Of a stretch of 64,000 nucleotides of DNA, positions 1 to 9,969 are shown in pieces; position 1 is the stretch's first letter; each line of letters begins with the position of its first letter. The DNA is taken from positions 1,922,001 to 1,986,000 of the forward strand of contig NZ_CP160398.1 in the NCBI RefSeq assembly GCF_040729435.1, written 5' to 3'. Position numbers and translations under genes: made by a program. The notes beneath the pieces are model-generated. The model was not told the DNA's origin and did not search any database. It saw only the letters and a program-made list of their open reading frames with translations. The DNA is from Pseudomonas sp. HOU2. Its GTDB lineage: Bacteria > Pseudomonadota > Gammaproteobacteria > Pseudomonadales > Pseudomonadaceae.

Positions 1-281
1 TTTCAGTGCCGGTGCAGGGCAACATCAGCGCCAACGAGGCCAGCACTCTCTTGCGCGCAACCCTGGCCGGTGCGGGCGTGGCGATGCTGCCGACCTATCA
101 GGCCGGGGTGCATGTGCATGCCGGTGAACTGGTGCGTTTGCTACCGCATGCCGAGCCACGGCAGATGAACATCTACGCGGTGTACGCCTCGCGCAAGCAC
201 ATGCCGGCGGCGCTGCGCAGCATGCTGGATTTTCTGGTGCAGCGGTTTCCAGAGAATCCAGAGTGGGATGTGGGGTTGTAG
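1..281 (+). CDS. LysR-family transcriptional regulator, C-terminal end (5' truncated)
   Basis: The reading frame is open from base 3 to the TAG at 279-281, and the gene starts before the window. The visible ~92 residues look like the end of a LysR effector-binding domain. They include a phrase of the type LRATLAGAGVAMLPTYQ, a central beta strand, and the closing segment with MNIYAVYASRKHMPAALRSM followed by LDFLVQRF; the serine/arginine/lysine patch before the last helix is typical of the family. The DNA-binding half is outside the window, so neither target nor inducer can be inferred. An inverted repeat begins six bases after the stop. Family call is fairly sure; function unknown. Confidence 0.8.
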   Translation, partial: SVPVQGNISANEASTLLRATLAGAGVAMLPTYQAGVHVHAGELVRLLPHAEPRQMNIYAVYASRKHMPAALRSMLDFLVQRFPENPEWDVGL

Positions 282-286
282 AAAAG

Positions 287-384
287 CAAAAGATCGTCCG
301 AACGCGGCCCGAACCTGAGGCAGCTCCTACACATAACCCTGTAGGAGCTGCCACAGGTTCGGGCCGCGTTCGGACGATCTTTTG
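287..384. repeat. REP-type palindromic element (GTAGGAGCTG class, GGGCCGCG variant)
   Basis: Two ~44-base arms form a long inverted repeat around a short loop at 331-340. The outer ends read CAAAAGATCG and CGATCTTTTG, and the inner ends CAGCTCCTAC and GTAGGAGCTG. The middle of each arm carries the CGGGCCGCGTTCGGAC variant instead of the GCAGGCTGCG found in most copies in this window. It lies just after the LysR stop and could also act as its terminator. Confidence 0.85.
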
Positions 385-439
385 ATCTTGTTCTATGCTG
401 AAAGTAATACCGCAGGGTATGCGTTCAGAGGTCTACGCC

Positions 440-616
440 ATGAACATCAGAACAAGAAGGTACTTCGCGATTTTCATCACCTGCGCCGCCACGCTGGCGC
501 TGTACGGCACCGCGGCCTGGCGGGTCGAGCAACTGCGACAACTGCCCCGCGAGTACGCGAGCTGCAATTTCGAGCGCTGCATTCCGCACAATGCGACGCT
601 GAACGCATTGCGCTGA
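440..616 (+). CDS. Small single-pass membrane or secreted protein, 58 aa
   Basis: Unrecognised small protein. ATG at 440 is preferred over the upstream ATGs at 395 and 419 because an AGAGG Shine-Dalgarno lies eight bases before it. After the basic start MNIRTRR comes a hydrophobic helix (about residues 8-25), then a short polar tail with two cysteines in a C-x5-C arrangement (ASCNFERCIPHN). The helix could be an uncleaved anchor or a signal peptide. It stands alone between two palindromic repeats with no operon partner. Confidence in the gene is moderate, resting on the RBS and the sensible topology; no function is proposed. Confidence 0.5.
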   Translation: MNIRTRRYFAIFITCAATLALYGTAAWRVEQLRQLPREYASCNFERCIPHNATLNALR

Positions 617-633
617 TCGGGGTTGCTATCAAT

Positions 634-727
634 CCTGTGGGAGCTGGCTTGCCAGCGATGGCGGTGGCCCAGACGCCTTCAGTGCTGACTGACAGGACGC
701 AATCGCTGGCAAGCCAGCTCCCACAGG
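634..727. repeat. REP-type palindrome (TGTGGGAGCTGGCTTGCC class)
   Basis: Arms at about 634-659 and 702-727 are near-perfect inverted copies of the motif TGTGGGAGCTGGCTTGCCAG. The element sits at the 3' end of the small gene, facing the 3' end of the AraC-type regulator. The same class occurs at 14719-14810 and 29063-29130. Confidence 0.85.
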
Positions 728-747
728 GATCAGTGGTGGCAACAGAT

Positions 748-1632
748 TCACTGCTCGGCCTTCAACCGGTCACGAAACGCCTTTGGCGAAATCCCCACCC
801 TGCGCCGGAACAGGCGCGTGAAGTTGGTCGGGTCGGAAAACCCCAACAACTCCGACATCTCGTAAATGGTCATGCTGGTGTAGGTCAGCAAACGTTTGGC
901 TTCCAGCAACTGGCGTTCGTGCATGATCTGCAGCGCTGGCTGCCCCGCCAGTTCGCGGCAGGTGCCGTTGAGGTGTGATACCGAAATCCCCAAACGATGC
1001 GCGAGGTCTTCGACCTTCACATGCTGGCGGTACGTCTCCTCCACCAATTGAATGAACCCGTTGAGGTATTCGCGCTGGCGTTGCGGCCGCTGGCTGGCGT
1101 TATGGCGCACGAGCGCCTGACGGCTGACCCAGACCATGATCACGCTGACCAGCGAATGCATGAGCATTTCCCGCGCGGGCTGATGGCCGTTGTACTCGGC
1201 CTGCAACGCGGAAAACAGACTGTTCAGGTACTGCGCGTCCTTGCCCGCCGGGTAGTGCTCGGCCTGGGCCAGTGCGTGCACCGAACTGCCCAGTTGCGCC
1301 TGCAGGTGATTGATCAGCGGATTGGCGAGGGTGACGACAAAGCCTTCGACGTCCTCGGAAAAACGAAAGCCATGCACCGACAACGGTGGCAGGACTTGAA
1401 TCGCGGGTTCATCGAGCTGCGTGCGTTGACCTTCGATTTCAAGCTCTGCCTGACCTTTGAAGACGAAGAGCAACTGGCACAAATCGGCGTGGCGGTGGGG
1501 TTTGATTTCCCATTGATGTTCGCGGCTGCGTTTGGAAATGGTTTCACAGTGCAGCAAGTCAGGGGTCGGCCAGTCCAGGCTTTCACCGTAGAGCTTGAAC
1601 ACCGGAATCGAAGGCAGGTCAGGCTTGTTCAT
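748..1632 (-). CDS. pobR: PobR, AraC-family activator of pobA
   Basis: AraC/XylS-type regulator of 294 aa, divergently transcribed from pobA, which fits its expected role as the 4-hydroxybenzoate-responsive activator of that gene. The N-terminal half is a cupin-like effector domain (HRHADLCQLLFVFKGQAELEIEG, VLPPLSVHGF). The last ~100 residues hold two helix-turn-helix motifs, the first around VEDLAHRLGISVSHLNGTCRE and the second in YEMSELLGFSDPTNFTRLFRR. ATG at 1632 was taken; a GTG one codon upstream is also possible. In Pseudomonas PobR is of the AraC type, whereas in Acinetobacter it is IclR-like. The role is inferred from this and from the neighbour. Confidence 0.85.
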   Translation of the reverse strand: MNKPDLPSIPVFKLYGESLDWPTPDLLHCETISKRSREHQWEIKPHRHADLCQLLFVFKGQAELEIEGQRTQLDEPAIQVLPPLSVHGFRFSEDVEGFVVTLANPLINHLQAQLGSSVHALAQAEHYPAGKDAQYLNSLFSALQAEYNGHQPAREMLMHSLVSVIMVWVSRQALVRHNASQRPQRQREYLNGFIQLVEETYRQHVKVEDLAHRLGISVSHLNGTCRELAGQPALQIMHERQLLEAKRLLTYTSMTIYEMSELLGFSDPTNFTRLFRRRVGISPKAFRDRLKAEQ

Positions 1633-1788
1633 CACTTCAATCCAGGCCTCGAGGTTGCGGGCGATAATCGCACCGATTGGCAGAATGTACAGGTATCGGC
1701 TCAGTTTTCACCTTCAATTGACAGACCCGCAAGGGAAAAATGCAAGCACTCGATCCACAAAAATCATTCACCGGCGCCTGTCGCGTGA

Positions 1789-3003
<1,215 letters not shown>

Positions 3004-3082
3004 CCTGCTATCGACTTACACTGGCGAGCATCCACCCGCGTGCGATGGCAGCGCGGGTCCATCACTGCCCGCAGGCTTGCCC

Positions 3083-4600
3083 GTGACCAATCTCAATCAC
3101 CCTGAAACGCCCAAACCGGCTATTCGCAGCGTGCTGGTCGCGCTGATGCTGGCAATCTTTCTCGGCGCACTGGACCAGACCATCGTCGCCGTCTCGATGC
3201 CCGCCATCTCCGCACAGTTCAAGGACGTCAGCCTGCTGGCCTGGGTGATTTCCGGGTACATGGTGGCAATGACTGTGGCCGTGCCGATCTACGGCAAGCT
3301 CGGCGATCTGTACGGGCGACGCAAACTGATGCTGTTCGGCATGGGCCTGTTCACCCTCGCCTCGCTGTTTTGCGGCATGGCGCAAAGCATGGAACAACTG
3401 GTGCTGGCGCGGATTCTCCAGGGCATCGGCGCCGGCGGGATGATTTCGGTCAGTCAGGCGATTATCGGCGACATCGTCCCGCCGCGCGAACGCGGGCGTT
3501 ATCAGGGTTATTTCAGCAGCATGTATGCGGTGGCCAGCGTCGCCGGGCCGGTGCTCGGCGGCTACATGACCGAGTACCTGTCGTGGCGCTGGGTTTTTCT
3601 GATCAATCTGCCACTGGGGCTGGGCGCCTGGTGGGTTGCCAATCGCAATCTGCGCGGCCTGCCGATTCCACAACGCAAACCGATCATCGACTACCTCGGC
3701 ACGCTGTTGATGATCATCGGTTTGACCGCCCTGCTGCTGGCCATCACTCAGGTCGGTCAGGGCCATTCGTGGCGCAGCAGCGAAGTGCTCGGCTTGTTCG
3801 CCTGTGCGGTGCTGGTGCTGGCGGTGTTCGTCTGGCATGAACGCCGGGCACGCGAACCGCTGCTGCCGATGCACTTGTTCACAAACCGCAACGCGTTGCT
3901 GTGCTGGTGCACGATTTTTTTCACCAGTTTCCAGGCGATCTCGCTGATCGTGTTGATGCCGCTGCGCTTTCAGAGCGTCACCGGCGCCGGGGCCGATGCG
4001 GCGGCGTTGCACTTGCTGCCGCTGGCGATGGGCCTGCCGATTGGCGCTTATTTCGCCGGGCGTCGCACCTCGATCACCGGTCGCTACAAACCACAGATTC
4101 TGACTGGCGCGCTGCTGATGCCGATCTCGATTCTCGGCATGGCGTTCACCCCGCCGGATGCGACGCTGGTCAGCAGCCTGTTCATGCTGCTCAGCGGGAT
4201 CGCCGGCGGCATGCAGTTCCCGACTTCGCTGGTGGGCACGCAGAATTCAGTGGAACAACGCGACATCGGCGTCGCCACCAGCACCACCAACCTGTTCCGC
4301 TCGCTGGGCGGCGCGGTGGGTGTAGCGTTGATGTCGGCGCTGTTGCTGGCGTTGTTGCAGGATTCGAGCTTTGCCCATCTGGCGAGCAACTCGCTGCTCA
4401 GCGAGGGGCATTCGGGCAACGTGCTGCTCGACGGTCTGAACGCCGCCCCGGGTGATGCGCAAAACGCCCTGCGTGCCGAGCTTTCGGTGACGTTCCGGCA
4501 TTTGCTGTGGGTGAGTACGGCGGTGTCGCTGCTGGGGCTGGCGGCGGCGATTGCGATGCCGAACAAGTTGCTGCGGGGGCGCGAGCACGGCGCCAAATAA
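3083..4600 (+). CDS. DHA2-family (EmrB/QacA) MFS drug or metabolite exporter
   Basis: 505-residue inner-membrane proton antiporter of the 14-TM DHA2 class. The first helix carries FLGALDQTIVAVSMPAI with the characteristic LDxTIV motif D1. Motif A follows as GKLGDLYGRRKLM, and motif C as GSxxGPVLGGY-like (SVAGPVLGGYMTEYLSWRWVFLINLPLG). The GTG at 3083 is taken as start because hydrophobic helix 1 begins about 15 residues later; the frame is open further upstream but that part reads as shadow of the pobA 3' end. It follows pobA by 79 bases in the same direction, so co-expression and export of an aromatic compound are possible but not shown. Substrate unknown. Confidence 0.85.
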   Translation: MTNLNHPETPKPAIRSVLVALMLAIFLGALDQTIVAVSMPAISAQFKDVSLLAWVISGYMVAMTVAVPIYGKLGDLYGRRKLMLFGMGLFTLASLFCGMAQSMEQLVLARILQGIGAGGMISVSQAIIGDIVPPRERGRYQGYFSSMYAVASVAGPVLGGYMTEYLSWRWVFLINLPLGLGAWWVANRNLRGLPIPQRKPIIDYLGTLLMIIGLTALLLAITQVGQGHSWRSSEVLGLFACAVLVLAVFVWHERRAREPLLPMHLFTNRNALLCWCTIFFTSFQAISLIVLMPLRFQSVTGAGADAAALHLLPLAMGLPIGAYFAGRRTSITGRYKPQILTGALLMPISILGMAFTPPDATLVSSLFMLLSGIAGGMQFPTSLVGTQNSVEQRDIGVATSTTNLFRSLGGAVGVALMSALLLALLQDSSFAHLASNSLLSEGHSGNVLLDGLNAAPGDAQNALRAELSVTFRHLLWVSTAVSLLGLAAAIAMPNKLLRGREHGAK

Positions 4601-4603
4601 CAG

Positions 4604-4693
4604 CAAAAGATCGCAGCCTGCGGCAGCTCCTACAGGGATGCATTCCCATGTAGGAGCTGCCGAAGGCTCGGGCCGCGTTCGGACGATCTTTTG
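4604..4693. repeat. REP-type palindrome (GTAGGAGCTG class, asymmetric arms)
   Basis: The left arm (4604-4634) has the common GCAGCCTGCGGCAGCTCC core, while the right arm (4649-4693) carries the CGGGCCGCGTTCGGACGATC variant also seen at 287-384. The arms therefore match only at their outer and inner ends. It lies between the convergent 3' ends of the MFS gene and the Cache gene. Confidence 0.8.
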
Positions 4694-4697
4694 ATCT

Positions 4698-5543
4698 TCA
4701 AGGGCTGTAGTAACCCACAGCCACCAGAAAATGCCCGACCTTCTTCAGGTAGGCATGCTTGTCTTCGACCTTGCCGGTCACCGGGTTTTTCCAGCGGTAT
4801 TCGTATTCGCCGTCGTCCTGTTTGGCGATCAGCGCCAGAATCGGCTCGCCCACCGGTTTGCCTTCCGGGTCCTTGATCTTGCTGAAGTCGGTATTGATCA
4901 GGCGCAGGTTGGTGCCATGGGCCACGTAGCGCTGGGTGTCAAGATCGACCACGAACACGTACAGGTCATCCTGCAGGTAACCGCCCTTGAGCGAATTGAT
5001 GGCTGTCAGCGTGCCCTTCTCGTCCTTTCCCAGATCGGTCGCCGCCTTGTCGAGCAGTGCCTTGGCCTGCTCGGCTGACGCACGCGGCAGGTAATAACCG
5101 ACTGCCAGAATGCGCTGACCGATGCGCTGGTAATACACATGTTTGCGCTCGACCTTGCCGTCCGTCCAGTTCTGCCAGCGGTATTCGGCTTGCTGGATGC
5201 CGTTGCCTTCCGGCACCAGCAATGCATCCTTGAAGGCCTTCTGCAGATCCGGCCCGAGCACCTCGCTGACATCGCGGCCGATCAAGGCTGAGGAAGGCCC
5301 GCCGCTGGCGAGCATCACGCCTTTGGTGTCGACCACGAACACGTAGCGATCCTTGTCGACGAACTCACCCTGACGGCTGAACGCGGCGAAAGCCTTGTCG
5401 CCATTGTCGTGGTAATAGGCCAAAGCCTTTTCCAGCAAAGCGATGGCGGCCTTGCTGTCGTCCTTTTGTGTAGCGGCGTTGACCTGCCCTGCCCCCACAA
5501 AAAGCATCACCCCGAGCCACGCCACTTTATGCAAAAAACCCAT
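4698..5543 (-). CDS. Secreted tandem Cache-domain protein
   Basis: 281-aa exported protein with an N-terminal signal peptide (hydrophobic to about residue 23, AxA-like site ending QVNAATQ). Two similar units follow, each running from a helix through a YVFVVD strand to a YRWxN...GKVExKHxY...VGYY ending: about residues 30-150 and 160-281. This is the single-Cache (Cache_2 type) ligand-binding fold in duplicate. There is no membrane anchor or signalling domain, so it is probably a periplasmic small-molecule binder rather than a complete chemoreceptor. The partner and ligand are not visible. It stands alone, with repeats on both sides. Confidence 0.75.
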   Translation of the reverse strand: MGFLHKVAWLGVMLFVGAGQVNAATQKDDSKAAIALLEKALAYYHDNGDKAFAAFSRQGEFVDKDRYVFVVDTKGVMLASGGPSSALIGRDVSEVLGPDLQKAFKDALLVPEGNGIQQAEYRWQNWTDGKVERKHVYYQRIGQRILAVGYYLPRASAEQAKALLDKAATDLGKDEKGTLTAINSLKGGYLQDDLYVFVVDLDTQRYVAHGTNLRLINTDFSKIKDPEGKPVGEPILALIAKQDDGEYEYRWKNPVTGKVEDKHAYLKKVGHFLVAVGYYSP

Positions 5544-5636
5544 AACGCATCCCTCGTTCTTGTTGGTGTTTCAAGAGCGTAGACGGCTTGGGATCGGACG
5601 GAGGTCGAAGATGAATCCAGAAGTTGCGGTATCCCC

Positions 5637-5759
5637 TGTGGCGAGGGAGCTTGCTCCCGCTCGGCTGCAAAGCAGTCGCAAAACCTGCAAATGCGCTCTA
5701 CCTGAACGAAAGCAGGGGAGCGCTTCGCACTCCAGCGGGAGCAAGCTCCCTCGCCACAA
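5637..5759. repeat. REPIN-like pair of GAGGGAGCTTGCTCCC palindromes
   Basis: Two inverted copies of the palindrome GAGGGAGCTTGCTCCC, each extended to GTGGCGAGGG, are separated by about 70 bases, forming a REP doublet. Four further doublets of this class occur at 18579, 34995, 61080 and 63001. From memory this 16-mer is one of the abundant REP classes of P. fluorescens (group III in SBW25). Confidence 0.85.
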
Positions 5760-5777
5760 GATATCCTGACTCAGGCC

Positions 5778-6632
5778 TTATGGCCGGGCATTGATCTGCT
5801 GCTGCAGATTCTGGATCTGCGCCTGCAGGGTGTTGAGGTTGCGGGTCATCTGGCCACGGAACGCATCGAACTCAGCGGTATTGCCGCCACCCTGTGGCGT
5901 TGCCGGGCGGTTGTCCTGTTCACTCTTGAGAACGACGATTTCCTGCTCCAGGCGCTCGATCGCTGCGTTCGAGTTGCCCTGCTTTTTCAGCGCAGCGATA
6001 TCAGCGCCTAGGCTTTTCAGCTGGGCGTCATAACTCTTGAGCTGGGCGTCGACCTTGCTGGTATCCGCCGGTGCGCTTTTCAGCGTTGCGAGTTCGGCGC
6101 TCAAAGCTTTGACCTGGGCCTGCAACTGGGTGTTGGCGTTCTGTTGTTCGGTGGTCTGCGCGGTCATCTGCGCCAGACGCTTGTCCAGATCGCTGGCCTG
6201 ACCGACCACGCCTTGCTGCTGCTTGCTTTGATCCAGCAACTGGGTTTCCAGCTGTTTGATCTGCAGCTTCAACGCTTCGCTGTCGCTGTTGACGTTGCTC
6301 TGGCTGGCGACGACTTTGCCGGAAATGTCCTGCAGGCGCCCCGCCGCTTCCTCGCTGATGCGCGCAAAGCTTTCCTGAGTCGCGACCAACTGCTGCTCCA
6401 TCAGCGAAATCTGCTGGAAGCTCCACCAGGCCAGACCGATGAAGGCAAAGAACAACGCGCCGACCAGTGCCCACAGCGGCCCGGTACTCGCAGCCTTGAC
6501 CTTGACCACCGGCGGCGTACGCGAGTGCACGGAGGTGCGGGCGGTGGGCGGAATGTCATCGTCGTCAAAGGTGTCGGCCCGCAGGCTCGGTACATCGTCG
6601 AAATCGTCGTTGGCATCGTTACGCATGGACAT
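5778..6632 (-). CDS. Single-pass membrane protein with long coiled coil
   Basis: 284 aa, not assigned to a named family. An acidic cytoplasmic N-terminus (DDFDDVP, TFDDDDIPP) precedes one transmembrane helix at about residues 52-72 (LWALVGALFFAFIGLAWW). Then comes about 170 residues of heptad-rich, glutamine-rich coiled coil (LKLQIKQLETQLLDQSKQQQG onward) and a final helix ending LQAQIQNLQQQINARP. The topology suggests a periplasmic coiled coil, as in envelope scaffold proteins. The first ATG (6632) has an AAAGG ten bases upstream; the ATG at residue 3 is an alternative. Monocistronic between a REP pair and the dehydratase gene. Conserved hypothetical in pseudomonads as far as I recall. Confidence 0.7.
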   Translation of the reverse strand: MSMRNDANDDFDDVPSLRADTFDDDDIPPTARTSVHSRTPPVVKVKAASTGPLWALVGALFFAFIGLAWWSFQQISLMEQQLVATQESFARISEEAAGRLQDISGKVVASQSNVNSDSEALKLQIKQLETQLLDQSKQQQGVVGQASDLDKRLAQMTAQTTEQQNANTQLQAQVKALSAELATLKSAPADTSKVDAQLKSYDAQLKSLGADIAALKKQGNSNAAIERLEQEIVVLKSEQDNRPATPQGGGNTAEFDAFRGQMTRNLNTLQAQIQNLQQQINARP

Positions 6633-6748
6633 TGAGGCAACCTTTGTGGAACGCGGTGATGGCTAAATGCTGCGAAGTATAACCGCCGCAGCCGCAGGGA
6701 TTGACCCTCAAGCGGCAGTGCGGTTCATTGCCGGCCAACCGACTTGTA

Positions 6749-7741
6749 TCAACGGATGTCCTGAGCTTTCCACCAGCCACAGAACTCGTCGAGGGCCGAC
6801 CACAGGCTGACTTTCGGATCGTAGTCCAGATAATGCCGGGCGCGGCTGATGTCGAGGGTGAAATTTTTCTTCATCACTTGCATGCCCAACCGCGACAGGG
6901 TCGGCTCCGGGCGGCCCGGCCAGAGTTTGCACACGCCTTCGTTAAGCGCCGCGACGCTGTAGGCCAGACCGTACGAGCGGTATTTAGTGACCTGCGGCAC
7001 TTCCATCTTGCGCATCACGTAATTGACCACATCCCACAACGGCACCGGCGCGCCATTGCTGATGTTGTAGGCCTTGCCCAACGCAGAGCCGGCCGCCAGC
7101 AGACTGCTGAGCAGCGCTTCGTTGAGGTTCTGCACGCTGGTAAAGTCGACCTTGTTCAGGCCATCGCCGATGATCGCCAGACGTCCCTTGCGCTGCATGT
7201 TCAGCAGGCGCGGGAAGATGCTCATGTCGCCGGCGCCAGTGACGAAACGCGGGCGCAGGGCGATGGTTTCCAGACCGAATTCCTGTGCGCCAAAGACCTT
7301 TTGTTCGGCCAGGTATTTGGTCGCCGCGTAGTGATGTTTGAAGCGCTTGGGCACTTGCTCTTCGGTCAGGCCAAGGTGGTCGCGGCCATCAAAGTAGATC
7401 GACGGCGACGACAGATGCACCAGCCGCCGCACGCGCTGCTTGAGGCAGGCCTCGACGACGTTCTCGGTAACCTGCACGTTGCCCAGATGAAAGTCCTGAT
7501 AGCGTCCCCACAAGCCGACGGCACCGGCGCAGTGCACCACGGCTTCGACGTCGCTGCAGAGGTCGCGCACCAGATCCGCATCGGTCAGATCGCCCGGAAC
7601 GAACTCGGCGCCACGGCGCACCAGATGCTCGACGCTTTCGGCCCGGCGACCGTTGACCCGCACGTCCAGGCCCTGCTCCAAAGCGAAACGCGCAAAGCGT
7701 CCGCCAATAAAGCCGCTTGCGCCGGTGACCAGAATTTTCAT
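6749..7741 (-). CDS. NAD(P)-dependent epimerase/dehydratase, extended SDR
   Basis: 330-aa Rossmann enzyme of the extended SDR superfamily. The cofactor loop GASGFIGG is at residues 7-14 and the acidic DLTDAD at 51-56. The catalytic set is S111/S112, Y138 and K142 in HHYAATKYLAE. The sequence most resembles the 3-beta-hydroxysteroid dehydrogenase / OleD-like branch (CAGAVGLWGRYQDF, LRPRFVTGAGD, GDGLNKVDFTSVQNLNEA). The substrate cannot be read from sequence. It has its own short upstream region next to argP, and no sugar-biosynthesis neighbours, so a nucleotide-sugar role is not favoured. Confidence 0.8.
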   Translation of the reverse strand: MKILVTGASGFIGGRFARFALEQGLDVRVNGRRAESVEHLVRRGAEFVPGDLTDADLVRDLCSDVEAVVHCAGAVGLWGRYQDFHLGNVQVTENVVEACLKQRVRRLVHLSSPSIYFDGRDHLGLTEEQVPKRFKHHYAATKYLAEQKVFGAQEFGLETIALRPRFVTGAGDMSIFPRLLNMQRKGRLAIIGDGLNKVDFTSVQNLNEALLSSLLAAGSALGKAYNISNGAPVPLWDVVNYVMRKMEVPQVTKYRSYGLAYSVAALNEGVCKLWPGRPEPTLSRLGMQVMKKNFTLDISRARHYLDYDPKVSLWSALDEFCGWWKAQDIR

Positions 7742-7793
7742 GTAACGCTCCGATGTCTTTCGTTTACCTATACGTCTTTCTTGACGCTGACCA

Positions 7794-8687
7794 TCAGCCC
7801 AAGGGCACCAGCCAGCGCGGTGAAGAACGTAGCAATTGCTCGGTCAGCAAGCCCAGCAACTGACCGCCATTGCGCCAATGATGCCAGTACAACGGCACAT
7901 CGATCGGTTTATCTGGCAACAGTTCGCGCAATACGCCGCGTTGCAACTGATCGCGCACTTGCAGTTCCGGCACCAGTCCCCAGCCGAACCCGGCTTCGGT
8001 CAGGCGCACAAAGCCTTCGGAGGACGGGCACAAATGATGCTCGAAACCGCCATCGACACCGAGGGATGCGAGGTAACGATGCTGGAGAAAATCGTCCGGC
8101 CCGAACACCAGCGCCGGCGTGCGCGGCAGCTGTTCGGCGCGCACGCCGTCGGGGAAATGCCGCTCGATGAACGCCGGACTGGCCAGCGCCCGGTAACGCA
8201 TGGCCCCGAGCAACACGCTGCGCGCCCCGGCCACCGGGCGTTCGCTGGCACAGACACACGCCGCCACCTCCCCGGCACGCATGCGCTTGAGGCCGACGGT
8301 CTGATCTTCCACCACCAGATCCAGCAACAAATGCTGTTCGGCGCAGAAATCACCCACGGCTTCGGCCCACCAGGTGGCGAGGCTGTCAGCGTTGATGGCG
8401 ATACGCAATCGCTCCGGCAGCCCCTCTTCGTCGAGCGCCGGCACCAAGGTCTGCAAGTCACGTTCGAGCAGGCGTACCTGCTGCACATGGTTGAGCAGCC
8501 GCCGGCCAATTTCCGTCGGTGACGGCGGCGTGCCGCGCACCAGCACCGGTTGGCCGACCCGCGCTTCCAGCAGTTTGATCCGCTGGGAAATCGCCGATTG
8601 TGACAAGCCCAGCACCTGCGCGGCGCGTTCGAATCCGGCCTGCTCGACCACGGCGGCCAGCGCGGAAAGCAATTTGTAGTCGAACAT
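7794..8687 (-). CDS. argP: ArgP (IciA/LysG)-type LysR regulator of amino-acid export
   Basis: 297 aa, the same length as E. coli ArgP. It begins MFDYKLLSALAAVVEQAGFERAA with the LysR winged helix QVLGLSQSAISQRIKLLEARVGQPVLVRG in the first 65 residues, then an effector domain typical of the ArgP/LysG branch. ArgP senses lysine and arginine and activates argO/lysE. The exporter gene lies close by on the opposite strand (9191), separated by the ACT-domain gene, which supports this role. The start at 8687 is fixed by the usual ArgP N-terminus; the frame is open further upstream but runs into intergenic DNA. Confidence 0.85.
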   Translation of the reverse strand: MFDYKLLSALAAVVEQAGFERAAQVLGLSQSAISQRIKLLEARVGQPVLVRGTPPSPTEIGRRLLNHVQQVRLLERDLQTLVPALDEEGLPERLRIAINADSLATWWAEAVGDFCAEQHLLLDLVVEDQTVGLKRMRAGEVAACVCASERPVAGARSVLLGAMRYRALASPAFIERHFPDGVRAEQLPRTPALVFGPDDFLQHRYLASLGVDGGFEHHLCPSSEGFVRLTEAGFGWGLVPELQVRDQLQRGVLRELLPDKPIDVPLYWHHWRNGGQLLGLLTEQLLRSSPRWLVPLG

Positions 8688-8782
8688 CAGTTTTCCTAAT
8701 GAGCGATCAGCACTATTGGTTTTTCTTATACCGCTTTCGGCCGGAGAATAGCCAGCAAGCACTCTTATCAAGGAACACTGCA

Positions 8783-9184
8783 ATGGCTGGCGAAACCTCA
8801 CTCACGACCTTGCTGCGCAGCATGAGCCCGCAGCTCAACGCCGGCGAATACGTGTTTTGCACCGTGCCTGACAACTTGTTGCCGAGCGGGCTGGAGATTG
8901 TCGGCAGCTTCCGCGAGCAGGAAGGCCTGACCGTGATCCTTGAACGCTCCCAGGCTGAACACGCCGGGTTCGCTTTCGATTATGTCGCAGCGTGGATCAC
9001 CCTCAACGTGCATTCGGCACTGGAAGCAGTCGGCCTCACCGCTGCGTTCGCCAGCGCATTGGGCAAGGCCGGGATCAGTTGCAACGTGATCGCCGGTTAC
9101 TACCACGATCATTTGTTTGTCGGTCAGGCCGACGCCGAACGCGCCATGCACGTGCTGCGCGATCTCGCAGCCAACGCGGAGTAA
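8783..9184 (+). CDS. ACT-domain protein, 133 aa
   Basis: Small cytoplasmic protein that appears to consist of two ACT-like halves (the COG3603/ACT_3 type). Notable are EYVFCTVPD near the start and the second half ending GISCNVIAGYYHDHLFVGQADAERAMHVLRDL. ACT domains bind amino acids. The gene is divergent from argP and six bases upstream of the exporter gene, so it may sense or tune basic amino-acid levels with them; that is inference. An AAGGA site (8770-8774) is correctly spaced from ATG 8783. Confidence 0.75.
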   Translation: MAGETSLTTLLRSMSPQLNAGEYVFCTVPDNLLPSGLEIVGSFREQEGLTVILERSQAEHAGFAFDYVAAWITLNVHSALEAVGLTAAFASALGKAGISCNVIAGYYHDHLFVGQADAERAMHVLRDLAANAE

Positions 9185-9190
9185 CTCTTT

Positions 9191-9793
9191 ATGTGGCAAA
9201 GCTATGTGAACGGCCTGCTGGTGGCCTTGGGGCTGATCATGGCGATCGGTACGCAGAACGCTTTTGTGCTGGCGCAGAGTCTGCGCCGTGAACATCACCT
9301 GCCGGTGGCGGCGCTGTGTGTCGCCTGCGATGCGCTGCTGGTGGCGGCCGGGGTGTTTGGTCTGGCCACCGTGCTGGCGCAGAACCCGACATTGCTCGCG
9401 GTGGCCCGCTGGGGCGGCGCCGTCTTTCTGATCTGGTACGGCAGCCAGGCGCTGCGCCGGGCGTTCTCGAAACAGAGTCTGGATCAGGGCGAAAACCACA
9501 CCGTACGCTCGTTGCGCGCGGTGATGCTCAGCGCATTGGCAGTGACCCTGCTCAACCCGCACGTCTATCTCGATACGGTGCTGTTGATCGGTTCTCTCGG
9601 CGCACAGCAGTCGGTGCCGGGCGCTTATGTCGTGGGCGCGGCGAGTGCCTCGCTGCTGTGGTTTTTCACCCTCGCCCTCGGTGCCGCATGGCTCGCGCCG
9701 TGGCTGGCGCGACCGAGTACCTGGCGGATTCTTGATCTTCTGGTGGCAGTGATGATGTTTACAGTCGCAGGGCAATTGATATTGGCGCAGTGA
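9191..9793 (+). CDS. argO: ArgO/LysE-family amino-acid exporter
   Basis: 200-residue inner-membrane protein with about six helices of the LysE superfamily. It starts MWQSYVNGLLVALGLIMAIGTQNAFVLAQSL, where the GxxQNAF motif of basic amino-acid exporters is clear, and has LLNPHVYLDTVLLIG with the NPxxYLD element. It probably exports arginine and/or lysine. Co-transcribed with the ACT-domain gene and near argP, the usual activator. A LysE rather than ArgO label would be equally acceptable. Confidence 0.85.
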   Translation: MWQSYVNGLLVALGLIMAIGTQNAFVLAQSLRREHHLPVAALCVACDALLVAAGVFGLATVLAQNPTLLAVARWGGAVFLIWYGSQALRRAFSKQSLDQGENHTVRSLRAVMLSALAVTLLNPHVYLDTVLLIGSLGAQQSVPGAYVVGAASASLLWFFTLALGAAWLAPWLARPSTWRILDLLVAVMMFTVAGQLILAQ

Positions 9794-9969
9794 TTTATTC
9801 CAAACAGCTCTGGAACCTCTATCCCACACAGTTGTTGCGTGGTTAAGCCTTGACCCCGGTGCTATGATCCGAACCCTGCGCCGCAAAGAGTAAAAACTCG
9901 TCGGTGCATTTCTGGCCGCCCGTGATCGGCCTTGCGCTCACCGCAACAGACCTGATTAGGAGAATCATC

